From: Paenibacillus sp. FSL W8-0186
Lineage (GTDB): Bacteria > Bacillota > Bacilli > Paenibacillales > Paenibacillaceae
Assembly (NCBI RefSeq): GCF_037969765.1
Contig: NZ_CP150207.1
Location: 1,660,001 to 1,724,000, forward strand
DNA: 64,000 nt
Direction of reading: 5' to 3'
The translations under genes and the position numbers were made by a program. Positions 53,294-61,523 of the stretch are shown piece by piece (the first letter of the stretch is position 1; the number at the start of each line of letters is the position of its first letter). The notes under the pieces were generated by a model, which saw nothing but the letters and a program-made list of their open reading frames with translations, was not told the origin of the DNA and did not search any database.

Positions 53294-54211
53294 ATGGTGA
53301 ACTCGTTAATCGGAGCCCTTGAATCCGGCCTGCTCTATGCGTTGATGGCGCTCGGGGTATATATAACTTTTCGGATTTTGGATTTTCCGGATCTAACGGT
53401 AGATGGAAGTTTTACGACGGGCGGCGCGATCGCTGCGGTAATGATTACGAAAGGAGCAAATCCGGTAACGGCTACCCTGCTCGCCTGCTTCGGCGGGATT
53501 ATCGCCGGAATGCTGACGGGGCTGCTTCATACGAAAGGCCGCATTAACGGGCTGCTCTCAGGGATATTGATGATGATCGCGCTGTACTCGATTAATATGC
53601 GGATTCTGAGCAAGCCAAACGTTGCGCTGCTTGGTGAAACAACGCTCTTTAGCTCCGTTTCTCCGCTGCTGCTGATGCCGTTTGTCGTCGTAGTGGTCAA
53701 GCTGCTGCTGGACTTGTTCTTTAAGACGGATCTCGGGCTTGCGCTGCGCGCGACCGGAGACAACAAGCGCATGATTCGCAGCTTCGGTGCGCATACCGAT
53801 AATACAATTATTCTTGGCCTAAGTTTGTCGAACGGGCTGGTTGCCTTGTCGGGTGCGCTGATCGCCCAGCAGTCCGGCTTTGCCGATATTACGTCAGGGA
53901 TCGGCATGATCGTGATCGGGCTGGCTTCCGTCATTATCGGGGAAGCCATTCTGGGGGCGAGAACGGTATTCTTTGCTACGCTGGCCGCTATTGTAGGTTC
54001 AATCGTATACCGGGTAGTGGTCGCTCTCGCTCTTCGTATCCCATGGTTCGAGTCTTCGGATTTGAAGCTGATTACTGCGGTGATCGTCATCGTTGCTTTG
54101 GTACTTCCATCCGCGCGCCGCGCATCGAAGCAGCGCTCGCTTGCCCGGAAACGTTCAACAGAGGTTGCGGAGTCGCTTGGTGAACATGCAGGTTTGGGGG
54201 GTGGGCGTTAA
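53294..54211 (+). CDS. ABC transporter permease (TrpY-like)
   Basis: A 305-residue branched-chain-type permease with 8-9 helices. It begins SLIGALESGLLYALMALGVY and FRILDFPDLTVDGSFTTGGA, characteristic of the partner of PF04392 binding proteins; GLALRATGDNKRMIRSFGA is the coupling loop. AGGAGGTACTCATC precedes the ATG. The stop TAATG overlaps the ATPase start. Confidence 0.94.
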   Translation: MVNSLIGALESGLLYALMALGVYITFRILDFPDLTVDGSFTTGGAIAAVMITKGANPVTATLLACFGGIIAGMLTGLLHTKGRINGLLSGILMMIALYSINMRILSKPNVALLGETTLFSSVSPLLLMPFVVVVVKLLLDLFFKTDLGLALRATGDNKRMIRSFGAHTDNTIILGLSLSNGLVALSGALIAQQSGFADITSGIGMIVIGLASVIIGEAILGARTVFFATLAAIVGSIVYRVVVALALRIPWFESSDLKLITAVIVIVALVLPSARRASKQRSLARKRSTEVAESLGEHAGLGGGR

Positions 54212-55005
54212 TGCTGGAGCTGTCGAATGTATCCAAGCTGTTTCATCCCGGGTCACCGGATGAGAAGATTGCGCTCGCTGACGTTAGTCTGCATTTACAG
54301 CCAGGGGATTTTGTCACCGTAGTTGGCAGTAATGGCGCCGGGAAGTCCACCTTGATGAATATGATCTCCGGCGTACTCAAACCTGACGTTGGTGAAATTC
54401 GCATCGCGGGCAGCAAGGTCAGCCATTTGAGCGAGCACCGGAGAAGCCGCTGGATCGGCCGGGTGTTCCAGGATCCGATGGCCGGAACGGCGCCGAATAT
54501 GACGATCGAAGAGAACTTGGCGATGGCGTATTCACGGGGGAAGACAAGAGGACTGGGGCTGGGCATCAACGCCTCGCGCCGCGTTCTGTTCCGCCAGCAG
54601 CTTAGCCGGCTTGGGATCGGACTCGAGAACAGGTTGCGGGCCAAGGTCGGTACGTTATCCGGGGGTGAGCGCCAGGCGCTCAGCCTGCTGATGGCAACCT
54701 TCACACAGCCGAAAATTCTGCTGCTGGACGAACACACCGCCGCGCTTGATCCGGCCCGTGCCGAGCTGGTGACCCAGCTTACGCAGAGCATTGTAAACGA
54801 GATGAAGCTGACGACGCTGATGGTGACGCATAATATGGAGCAGGCCATACGTCTAGGCAATCGCCTCATCATGATGGATAAGGGCCGCATCATTCTTGAC
54901 GTGAATGAAGCGAAGAAGAAGACGCTGACGATCGAAGAGCTGCTCGGTGAATTCGAGAGAATCAGCGGGCACAAGCTGTCGGATGACCGCGTCGTGCTCG
55001 GATAG
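54211..55005 (+). CDS. ABC transporter ATPase (TrpZ-like)
   Basis: A 264-residue ATPase. Walker A GSNGAGKSTLMN (about 38-49), signature LSGGERQALSLLMATF, Walker B ILLLDEHTAALDP, where His replaces the usual Pro-flanked form as in this subfamily, and MVTHNMEQAIRLG. Overlaps the permease stop by one base. Completes the importer. Confidence 0.94.
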   Translation: MLELSNVSKLFHPGSPDEKIALADVSLHLQPGDFVTVVGSNGAGKSTLMNMISGVLKPDVGEIRIAGSKVSHLSEHRRSRWIGRVFQDPMAGTAPNMTIEENLAMAYSRGKTRGLGLGINASRRVLFRQQLSRLGIGLENRLRAKVGTLSGGERQALSLLMATFTQPKILLLDEHTAALDPARAELVTQLTQSIVNEMKLTTLMVTHNMEQAIRLGNRLIMMDKGRIILDVNEAKKKTLTIEELLGEFERISGHKLSDDRVVLG

Positions 55006-55046
55006 AAATCATGCGACATCTGCTCAGCAGATTGTGCGCATAACAT

Positions 55047-55101
55047 AAAGCTGCCATTCCCTTGACGCATGTAAATGCGGCGCGGGATGGCAGCTTTTTT
55101 T
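55047..55101. terminator. Bidirectional terminator
   Basis: AAAGCTGCCATTCCC pairs with GGGATGGCAGCTTT, one mismatch, then TTTTTT on the plus strand; it also lies 4 bases beyond the stop of the convergent TIGR03943 gene. Confidence 0.85.
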
Positions 55102-55104
55102 GCA

Positions 55105-55965
55105 TCATTTGTCGAGAGCTTCAAGGGGATGATCATTCGGATAAACGTAAGGCGTTGCAGGGCGGGGGATTTCGCGGATTTCCTCCGCTGAGACAGCGAG
55201 GATTTCCCGGCCGTTCCTGACCGTCGTTTGCAGGGTTCCCTGTACTTCGATCCAGGCGTCCCGCTTGAACCAGGGAAGAGGCTGCGCAGAGGAAACGACG
55301 ACGCCGAACGGATAGGCATCCGCGGTACAGCATTGGACAAGGAAGCGGCCAACTACAAATTCACGCGGGCTGTCCGTGCCGGGATCCTCATAGACGAAAC
55401 CGCTCAGCTTTACGGTTTTACCCCGGAATTGATCCTTGAACAGCTCGAAGGCGCCTATCGTTTCAGAGTAAATTTCCGGTTTAACCTCGATAATGTCTTG
55501 AGGGTATAATTTTTTGGCGAGTTCGGCGAATTCCGTGTTGTACTTATCCGGGGCGGTGAAAATATCGTTCAGATGCTCTGCGTTCAGCGCAGGTGAAGAG
55601 AGCTGCATGCCCTTTTGATCGGCAGCCATGCTGCCGAGCGCCTGATCCGGCATAACTACGCCTAGCAGCAGCGGAACGAGGAAGAGGGTGTATACAGCGG
55701 CATTCTTTAGAGGGGATGCAGGGGTATCATGGTGCTCACAGCCGCATGCGGGAGAAGCGCTGGAAAACAGCGCCTCCCAGGCGAGGCTCAGGGACATGGC
55801 CGTAAGCGGGATCGCACTGTAGCGGAGCCAAGGCTCCATTTTCGGGGCGATGTAGTAATGCAGCGTGCCGCTTCTGGACAAATGGGCGATAAATAAGGCA
55901 AAGGCCAGCAAAATGAAGCTTCGTGCCAGCTGCTGCCGCCGCAGCGTTGTGCGGGGATTTGTCAT
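55105..55965 (-). CDS. TIGR03943 family protein
   Basis: A 286-residue protein with two pairs of hydrophobic segments in the first 115 residues and an extracytoplasmic C-terminal OB-like domain containing LSGFVYEDPG, FVVGRFLVQCCTADAYPFGV and ACGCEHHD. This family is consistently paired with DUF318-type permeases, as here (36 bases downstream of that gene). Cys and His residues could bind metal. AGGAGG lies 8 bases before the ATG. A Zur-like box before the permease gene suggests a zinc-related function; that is inference. Confidence 0.9.
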   Translation of the reverse strand: MTNPRTTLRRQQLARSFILLAFALFIAHLSRSGTLHYYIAPKMEPWLRYSAIPLTAMSLSLAWEALFSSASPACGCEHHDTPASPLKNAAVYTLFLVPLLLGVVMPDQALGSMAADQKGMQLSSPALNAEHLNDIFTAPDKYNTEFAELAKKLYPQDIIEVKPEIYSETIGAFELFKDQFRGKTVKLSGFVYEDPGTDSPREFVVGRFLVQCCTADAYPFGVVVSSAQPLPWFKRDAWIEVQGTLQTTVRNGREILAVSAEEIREIPRPATPYVYPNDHPLEALDK

Positions 55966-56001
55966 TCCGGTAACCTCCTTTCATCGCTTAAGAATTGGAT
56001 A

Positions 56002-57087
56002 TTAGCTTAAATAGAGTTTGCCTGCGAGGACAGAACCAACAAATACGACAGTACAGATGAGAAAAGCGAAATATATGACAAATTTGGCTTTGAAGACGGA
56101 CAGGAGCATGAGGACGTTCTTGAGATCCAGCATCGGTCCAAATACGAGAAAAGCGAGCAGGGAGCCGGCGGAAAACGTATGCGTGAACGCGGCAGCGACA
56201 AAGGCGTCGGAGGTTGAGCACAGCGACAATAGAAAAGCGAAGCCCATCATGAAGGCGTAGGAACCAACAGGACCCCCGCCGATGGCGAGAAGGCTCTCTC
56301 TGGGAACGAAGGATTGAATCGCGGCCGTAATGAGGCAGCCCATGATCAAGTATTTTCCCATATCAAATACCTCGTCGGCCGCGTGAACAAATATCGCTGT
56401 TATTTTCCCGCCGTGCCGGGAAGGGCCGTGATGATGACTATGGTTGTGCTCATGCTTATGGGGATGTTCATGGGCATGCTCATGGGGATGGCTGTGATTA
56501 TGATTATGATGGTGGCTTGAAGCTGCGCCGGAAAGGGGTTTGCTTCTTAGCGGATCTCCTTTCCAGGTGGCGTAGATCATCCAGCCGATCGCTGCGGCGA
56601 CAAGGAAGGCTAATCCCATTCTGGCATAGACCATTTCCGGATGCAGCCGGAACGCCATATAGGTCGCTCCGTACACAACCGGATTCACGATCGGTCCGGC
56701 CAGAATGAACACGGCGGCCATGTATACGGGCATGCCTTTTTGAATGAGCTTGCGGATTAGGGGGATCATCCCGCATTCGCACACCGGAAATATGAAGCCC
56801 AGCGTACAGGCGAACAAAATGCCGGCGGCAGGGTGCTTTGGAATCCATCTGCTTAACATGTCCTCGGAAATATACAGATGTACGAGCGAGGAGAGCAGGG
56901 CCCCGATCAGCACGAAAGGGAGCGCCTCCAGCAGTATGCCGATAAAGCTTGTCTTGAACAGATGGAGATAATTGAAGTCGAACGATACCAAAGGCGGCAG
57001 AGCGGGGGCGATGACAATGAGACAGGCCAGCACAAAGGCGGCGGGAAGCAAAAAGGGAAGCCATCGGGTTAGGGGCAATGGGTTCAT
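56002..57087 (-). CDS. DUF318-type permease with a His-rich loop
   Basis: A 361-residue membrane protein of the DUF318/YraQ permease family with about eight helices. VCECGMIPLIRKLIQKGMPV (about 105-125) and LSLCSTSDAFVAAAF (about 290) are family motifs with conserved Cys. A cytosolic or external loop at about 190-225 is almost wholly His/Asn/Ser/Glu, a probable metal-binding tract. GAGGAG precedes the ATG. First gene of a two-gene unit with TIGR03943, divergent from the Zur-controlled GTPase gene. Transport substrate not established; zinc or another divalent metal is plausible. Confidence 0.9.
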   Translation of the reverse strand: MNPLPLTRWLPFLLPAAFVLACLIVIAPALPPLVSFDFNYLHLFKTSFIGILLEALPFVLIGALLSSLVHLYISEDMLSRWIPKHPAAGILFACTLGFIFPVCECGMIPLIRKLIQKGMPVYMAAVFILAGPIVNPVVYGATYMAFRLHPEMVYARMGLAFLVAAAIGWMIYATWKGDPLRSKPLSGAASSHHHNHNHSHPHEHAHEHPHKHEHNHSHHHGPSRHGGKITAIFVHAADEVFDMGKYLIMGCLITAAIQSFVPRESLLAIGGGPVGSYAFMMGFAFLLSLCSTSDAFVAAAFTHTFSAGSLLAFLVFGPMLDLKNVLMLLSVFKAKFVIYFAFLICTVVFVGSVLAGKLYLS

Positions 57088-57122
57088 AGCAATCTCCTCT
57101 ATTTTTCATAGGATTATCTTAA

Positions 57123-57137
57123 TCATAATAATTACTA
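57123..57137. promoter_or_regulatory. Zur-like box before the permease gene
   Basis: TCATAATAATTACTA matches the 7-1-7 Zur consensus TCGTAATnATTACGA at all but two symmetric positions. It lies 36-50 bases upstream of the permease start, near a possible promoter (TTGTTC, 17 bases, TAATAG on the minus strand). Confidence 0.65.
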
Positions 57138-57193
57138 TTAATAACGGACGAGGTTCAGAACAATAAATCATGAATTTTGCCGGTCATCCAGCA

Positions 57194-57222
57194 TTGACAA
57201 ACCGGGGAGTTGGCATTATATT
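57194..57222 (+). promoter_or_regulatory. Promoter of the CobW/YciC gene
   Basis: TTGACA and TATATT with a 17-base spacer, placing the start of transcription just before the Zur box. Confidence 0.8.
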
Positions 57223-57234
57223 AGGTTTTGTTAA

Positions 57235-57249
57235 TCGTAATAATTACGA
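57235..57249. promoter_or_regulatory. Perfect Zur box
   Basis: TCGTAATAATTACGA is a perfect palindrome identical to the Bacillus Zur consensus. It covers the presumed transcription start of the GTPase gene, so zinc-bound Zur should repress it. Confidence 0.92.
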
Positions 57250-57299
57250 ATAATTATCGCTGTAAAAAACTAATCTGAATTGCGAAGGGAGTTGGTTGA

Positions 57300-58517
57300 A
57301 TGACTGATCAACCATTACCGGTTACCGTGCTCAGCGGGTACTTGGGCTCAGGGAAAACAACGGTGCTGAACCATGTGCTGAATAATCGCCAAGGGCTGAG
57401 AGTTGCCGTCATTGTCAACGATATGAGCGAAATAAACATCGATGCAGAGCTGGTAAGCGCAGAAACGAATCTGTCGCGGACAGAGGAGAAGCTGGTGGAG
57501 ATGTCCAACGGCTGCATTTGCTGCACCCTGCGGGATGATTTGCTGAAGGAAGTACAGATCCTGGCGGAGGAAGGGAGATTTGATTATATCCTCATTGAAT
57601 CTACCGGCATAAGCGAACCGATCCCGGTTGCCCAGACTTTCACTTATGAGGATACGGAGACAGGGATTGATTTGCGTGGTTTGGCTAGGCTGGACTGCAT
57701 GGTAACTGTCGTGGACGCTTATCGTTTCTGGCATGACTTCTCCTCCGGAGAGACACTGCTGGAGAGAGGCGAAGCCAGTGGTGAAGGGGATGCACGGGAT
57801 GTTGTGGATCTGCTGATCGATCAAATCGAAACCTGCAATGTGCTGATCCTGAATAAATGCGACCTGGTCGGAGAGGGGGAGCTGGATGAGCTGGAGGGAG
57901 TCCTCAGGAAGCTGCAGCCCGCTGCCAAGTTCATCCGGACGCAGCATGGCAGCATTGATCCTGCGGAAATATTGAATACAGGCTTGTTCAATTTTGATGA
58001 GGTGAGTATGTCTGCGGGCTGGATCAAGGAGCTGCAGCAGGAGAGCCATACCCCCGAGACGGAGGAATACGGCATCAGTTCCTTCGTGTACCGCAGAGTG
58101 CGGCCGTTTCATCCGGAGCGTCTGGCTGGCTTTATGAGCGACTGGCCTGAAGAGGTCGTACGGGCGAAAGGTCTGGCATGGATCGCGGCCAAGACGGATT
58201 TGGCGGCCAGCTTGAGCCAGGCCGGGCCGTCGATTCAATTCGGTCCGGCGGGGCAGTGGCTGGCGTCTTTTCCTCCAGAGCAGCAGGAGGAGGTCTTCCA
58301 CAGCGAGCCGGAGATGAGGCGGAAATGGGATGAAGTATGGGGGGACCGTCTCAATGAAATAGTCTTTATCGGCATACATATGAACCGTGCCGAGATCGAA
58401 GAATCGTTGGATCAATGTCTGTTAACTGAGGAAGAAATGAGCTTGGATTGGGCCAGCTTCCATAACCCGCTGCCGTGGATCAGCGATGAGGAATATTTGG
58501 CAGCAGGCCTTAGGTAG
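57300..58517 (+). CDS. G3E GTPase, CobW/YciC-type zinc chaperone
   Basis: A 405-residue COG0523 GTPase. Walker A SGYLGSGKTTVLNHV (about 12-26), the metal motif CICC (72-75) in NGCICCTLRDDLLKE, ESTGISEP, and the guanine motif LNKCDL; the C-terminal CobW_C domain starts about residue 255. Length matches YciC. Homologues deliver zinc to client proteins under zinc limitation. The Zur box at its promoter, not the B12 genes far away, decides the role: it is a zinc-starvation protein rather than a cobaltochelatase helper. rpmG follows 44 bases downstream. Confidence 0.95.
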   Translation: MTDQPLPVTVLSGYLGSGKTTVLNHVLNNRQGLRVAVIVNDMSEINIDAELVSAETNLSRTEEKLVEMSNGCICCTLRDDLLKEVQILAEEGRFDYILIESTGISEPIPVAQTFTYEDTETGIDLRGLARLDCMVTVVDAYRFWHDFSSGETLLERGEASGEGDARDVVDLLIDQIETCNVLILNKCDLVGEGELDELEGVLRKLQPAAKFIRTQHGSIDPAEILNTGLFNFDEVSMSAGWIKELQQESHTPETEEYGISSFVYRRVRPFHPERLAGFMSDWPEEVVRAKGLAWIAAKTDLAASLSQAGPSIQFGPAGQWLASFPPEQQEEVFHSEPEMRRKWDEVWGDRLNEIVFIGIHMNRAEIEESLDQCLLTEEEMSLDWASFHNPLPWISDEEYLAAGLR

Positions 58518-58561
58518 GGAACAGAGCAGGAAGAGCTAACGGATAGAAAGGAGGGTATCGA

Positions 58562-58711
58562 ATGAGAGTAGTCGTAACGCTGGCATGCACTGAATGCGGG
58601 GACCGCAACTATACCACAACGAAAAACAAAAAAACGCATCCCGAACGCCTAGAGTTAAGAAAGTACTCGCCGCGTCTAAAGAAATATACGATTCATCGCG
58701 AAACTAGATAG
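58562..58711 (+). CDS. rpmG: Ribosomal protein L33 paralog lacking the second zinc Cys pair
   Basis: A 49-residue L33: [20 protein letters not shown] then [35 protein letters not shown] precedes the ATG. In zinc-binding L33 the second half carries a further CxxC; here it reads YSPRLK, so a four-Cys site cannot form, while the first CTEC is kept. Such Cys-depleted L33 replaces the zinc form on ribosomes when zinc is scarce. Location between the Zur-controlled GTPase and znuCBA supports this. Confidence 0.93.
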   Translation: MRVVVTLACTECGDRNYTTTKNKKTHPERLELRKYSPRLKKYTIHRETR

Positions 58712-58780
58712 GGTGAGGACATAAACGCGCTGCAGCGTCTTACTTCGACGGATGAAAGGGCGAAATGCCGTTTTGTTTAA

Positions 58781-58795
58781 TCGTAATATTTACGT
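58781..58795. promoter_or_regulatory. Zur box before znuC
   Basis: TCGTAATATTTACGT matches the Zur consensus at 13 of 14 fixed positions or better, 18 bases before the znuC start. A promoter around it (TTGTTT, 16 bases, TATAAG) is possible but would give a very short leader. Confidence 0.85.
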
Positions 58796-58812
58796 ATAAG
58801 TGAGGGATTTGC

Positions 58813-59529
58813 ATGATTTTGTCTTCCATGCGGAATGTCGTATTCGGATATGGGGATACGCCCGTGCTAAGCGGCATTTCCGTGGATATTCATCAAGGGG
58901 AATTCGTCGGGATTACCGGTCCGAATGGCGCCGCCAAAACAACGCTGCTAAAGCTATTGCTCGGCTTGCTGAAGCCATGGAGCGGCTCGGTGCATATTCA
59001 CACCGAGGCATTGGAAGGGGAACGTTTGAGTATCGGTTACGTGCCGCAGAACGTGGCGTCTTTCAATAGCGGTTTTCCCAGCCGCGTACTGGAGCTGGTC
59101 AGGTCAGGCTGTTATTCCCGGCTGGGCCTGTTCAAGCGGCTTGCCGCGGATCAGCACGAGATCGTCGAACAGAGCTTGAAGCAGGTCGGAATGTGGGAAT
59201 ACCGGCATCGTAAAGTCGGGGAGCTGTCCGGGGGACAGAAGCAGCGGATCTGCATTGCCAGAGCTTTGGCGGGGCAGCCGAACGTGCTTGTTCTGGATGA
59301 GCCTACGGCGGGAATGGATCAGCAGGGTAGATTGGGCTTCTATCAGCTTATGCGCCATTATGTTACATCGCATGGCATGACCGTTATCATGGTGACGCAT
59401 GAGCTTCAGGAGTCGGGAAAATACTTGGATCGCATCATTTCATTGGAACAGCGGGAGAGCGAGGGATGGCAGTGTTTGACTACGAATTCATGCAGCGTGC
59501 GTTTTGGGCCGGAGCTATGCTTGGAATAA
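58813..59529 (+). CDS. znuC: Zinc ABC transporter ATPase (ZnuC/AdcC)
   Basis: A 238-residue ATPase. Walker A is GPNGAAKTT (about 36-44); the Ala in place of Gly is seen in Firmicute AdcC/ZnuC proteins. Signature LSGGQKQRICIARALAG, Walker B VLVLDEPTAGMD and MVTHELQESG follow. The last 20 residues overlap the start of znuB (64 bases). Start ATG behind GAGGGA. Drives zinc uptake with ZnuB and ZnuA. Confidence 0.94.
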   Translation: MILSSMRNVVFGYGDTPVLSGISVDIHQGEFVGITGPNGAAKTTLLKLLLGLLKPWSGSVHIHTEALEGERLSIGYVPQNVASFNSGFPSRVLELVRSGCYSRLGLFKRLAADQHEIVEQSLKQVGMWEYRHRKVGELSGGQKQRICIARALAGQPNVLVLDEPTAGMDQQGRLGFYQLMRHYVTSHGMTVIMVTHELQESGKYLDRIISLEQRESEGWQCLTTNSCSVRFGPELCLE

Positions 59530-60347
59530 TCGCTCCCGTCTTAGGCGTCTATTTGATGCTCAGGCGGCAGGCATTGATGGCGGACACGCTGTCCCATGTC
59601 TCTTTGGCCGGGGTGGCGCTTGGTTCCCTCCTTGGAATGAGTCCTGCCGTGACCGGAATCGCAGCCGCGGTGCTTGGCGGAGTTCTTGTGGATGGGCTGA
59701 GGCGGGCTTATCGGACCTATAGCGAAATGTCTGTAGCGATCATTATGACCTCGGGTCTTGCCCTTGCCATCGTGCTCATGAGCCTGCGCACCAATTGGAG
59801 CAAAAGCTTCAGCTCCTATTTGTTCGGTTCGATCGTCGCGGTGAATGATGCGGGACTATGGCTGATTGGCAGCGTGACGGCTGCAGGCCTGATTTATTTG
59901 TTCGTGCTGCGAAGGCCGCTTTATAATATGACCTTTGACGAAGAGACGGCGCAGATCAGCGGTATGCAGGTGAAGCGGCTGTCATTCTCGTTTGCGATAT
60001 TGACCGGGATGACGGTGGCCGCAGCGATGCCGATCGTCGGCGTCCTGCTCGTCTCTTCGCTTATGGTTCTGCCAGCCTCGCTGGCCCTGCGCATGGCCAG
60101 CGGGTTCACGATGGCAATTCTGGTTTCGGTGGCTGCCGGATGGCTGGGCATCTTCAGCGGTTTGACCATTTCATATTATGTGAACGTACCGCCCGGGGGG
60201 ACGATTTCACTCATGCTGCTATTGATGCTGCTGTCCGCCATGCTTGCGCAGAAGCTGCTGCGAAGACAGGGCAGGTACAAGCAACAAGCTCTGCTTATGG
60301 GACAAGGAAACAGAACTACAAATCTTCGAGAGGGAGTGGAAAGGTGA
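59466..60347 (+). CDS. znuB: Zinc ABC transporter permease (ZnuB)
   Basis: A 293-residue ABC-3 family permease with about eight helices: APVLGVYLMLRRQALMADTL and SHVSLAGVALGSLLGM near the N-terminus are diagnostic, as is ISGMQVKRLSFSFAILTGMT. Start ATG 59466 behind AGCGAGGG lies within znuC. GTGA overlap with znuA at the end. Confidence 0.94.
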   Translation: MAVFDYEFMQRAFWAGAMLGIIAPVLGVYLMLRRQALMADTLSHVSLAGVALGSLLGMSPAVTGIAAAVLGGVLVDGLRRAYRTYSEMSVAIIMTSGLALAIVLMSLRTNWSKSFSSYLFGSIVAVNDAGLWLIGSVTAAGLIYLFVLRRPLYNMTFDEETAQISGMQVKRLSFSFAILTGMTVAAAMPIVGVLLVSSLMVLPASLALRMASGFTMAILVSVAAGWLGIFSGLTISYYVNVPPGGTISLMLLLMLLSAMLAQKLLRRQGRYKQQALLMGQGNRTTNLREGVER

Positions 60348-61513
60348 ATCAATATCGCAATCAAACAGAAAGTTCAAAGAGGAATAGAGTATGGAATAAA
60401 GGGCTGGCTGCCGCCGCACTGCTGCTTGCAGTCATCATGGTTACGGCGGCATGCGGCGCTAAGGGGGGAGCAGGCGCCAGCGGAGCAGAAGCGGAGTCTC
60501 CCGATTCTCCCAGCAAAGGTAAACTCGATATTCAGGTCAGCTTTTATCCGATGTACGAATTCACGAAACAGGTGGCGGGAGATGCGGCTGATGTGCAGAT
60601 GCTTGTTCCAGGCGGTGTGGAGCCGCATGACTGGGAGCCAACCCCCCGGGATATCGCCAAGCTGGAGGAGGCCGATGTGTTCGTCTATAACGGCGCTGGC
60701 ATGGAGGGCTGGGTGGAGCAGGTTCTATCCGCCGTCAGCAGCAGGAAGCTCGTGAAAATCGAAGCCAGCCAAGGGATCGATATGATCGAGGATGCTGAAG
60801 TTCATGATCATCCTGACGGAGATGAGCATGAACCTGCTGAAGAAGAGGCTCACGAGCATGACCACGAGCATGAGCATGACCAGGAGCATCACCACGACCA
60901 CGAGCAGGCGCATGAAGAGGCGCACGATCACAACCATGAACATGAAGCAGCCGGTCACCATGATCATGATCACGCTCATAATCACGGCGGGCTGGATCCG
61001 CATGTGTGGCTCTCTCCGGCCCTTGCGATCAAAGAGGTTCGCAATATTGAAGCAGGTCTGTCCCAGGCTGCGCCGGAACACCAAGAGCTATTCAAGAAAA
61101 ATGCGGACGCCTACGTGGCGAAGCTGGAGGCATTGGATCAGGAGTTCAGAGAGACGCTTGCAAGCGTGAAGCGCAAGGATTTCATTACACAGCACGCCGC
61201 ATTTGGTTATCTTGCCCGGGAATACGGGCTCCGGCAGGTGCCGATCGCCGGGCTGTCGCCGGAGCTGGAGCCGTCGGCAGCCCAGATGGCAGAAATCGTT
61301 AAGTTTGCTAAGGAAAATGATGTAAAAACGATTTTCTTCGAAACTCTGGTATCCTCCAAAGTAGCCGAAGCCATCTCTAAGGAAATCGGCGCCCAAACGG
61401 CCGTTCTTAACCCGATCGAAGGGTTGACGGAGGAAGATTTGAGCAGCAGCCGGGATTACATCGTACTGATGCGGCAAAATTTAGAGGCGTTAAAATTAGC
61501 ACTTAACGAATAG
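60344..61513 (+). CDS. znuA: Zinc-binding lipoprotein (ZnuA/AdcA)
   Basis: A 389-residue cluster A-I metal-binding lipoprotein. Start is GTG 60344 behind GGGAGTGGAAAG, overlapping the znuB stop; the N-terminal extension is basic, then a membrane stretch and lipobox VTAAC. The core begins DIQVSFYPMYEFTKQVAGDA; metal ligands include EPHDWEPTP, DPHVWLSP and ITQHAAFGYLAREY (His), and a late Glu/Asp region. A roughly 60-residue His/Asp/Glu-rich loop (about 160-220) is the classic zinc-scavenging tract. Last gene of znuCBA. Confidence 0.95.
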   Translation: MNQYRNQTESSKRNRVWNKGLAAAALLLAVIMVTAACGAKGGAGASGAEAESPDSPSKGKLDIQVSFYPMYEFTKQVAGDAADVQMLVPGGVEPHDWEPTPRDIAKLEEADVFVYNGAGMEGWVEQVLSAVSSRKLVKIEASQGIDMIEDAEVHDHPDGDEHEPAEEEAHEHDHEHEHDQEHHHDHEQAHEEAHDHNHEHEAAGHHDHDHAHNHGGLDPHVWLSPALAIKEVRNIEAGLSQAAPEHQELFKKNADAYVAKLEALDQEFRETLASVKRKDFITQHAAFGYLAREYGLRQVPIAGLSPELEPSAAQMAEIVKFAKENDVKTIFFETLVSSKVAEAISKEIGAQTAVLNPIEGLTEEDLSSSRDYIVLMRQNLEALKLALNE

Positions 61514-61523
61514 CTTTAAAGCC

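Noticed and set aside
57300..58517. CobW as a cobalamin biosynthesis gene
   Set aside because: It is under a perfect Zur box and lies in the zinc cluster, 17 kb from the B12 genes; the YciC-type role fits better.
60140..60343. Longer ZnuA start
   Set aside because: The extra 68 codons lie over znuB out of frame; GTG 60344 has a ribosome binding site and leads straight into the lipoprotein signal.
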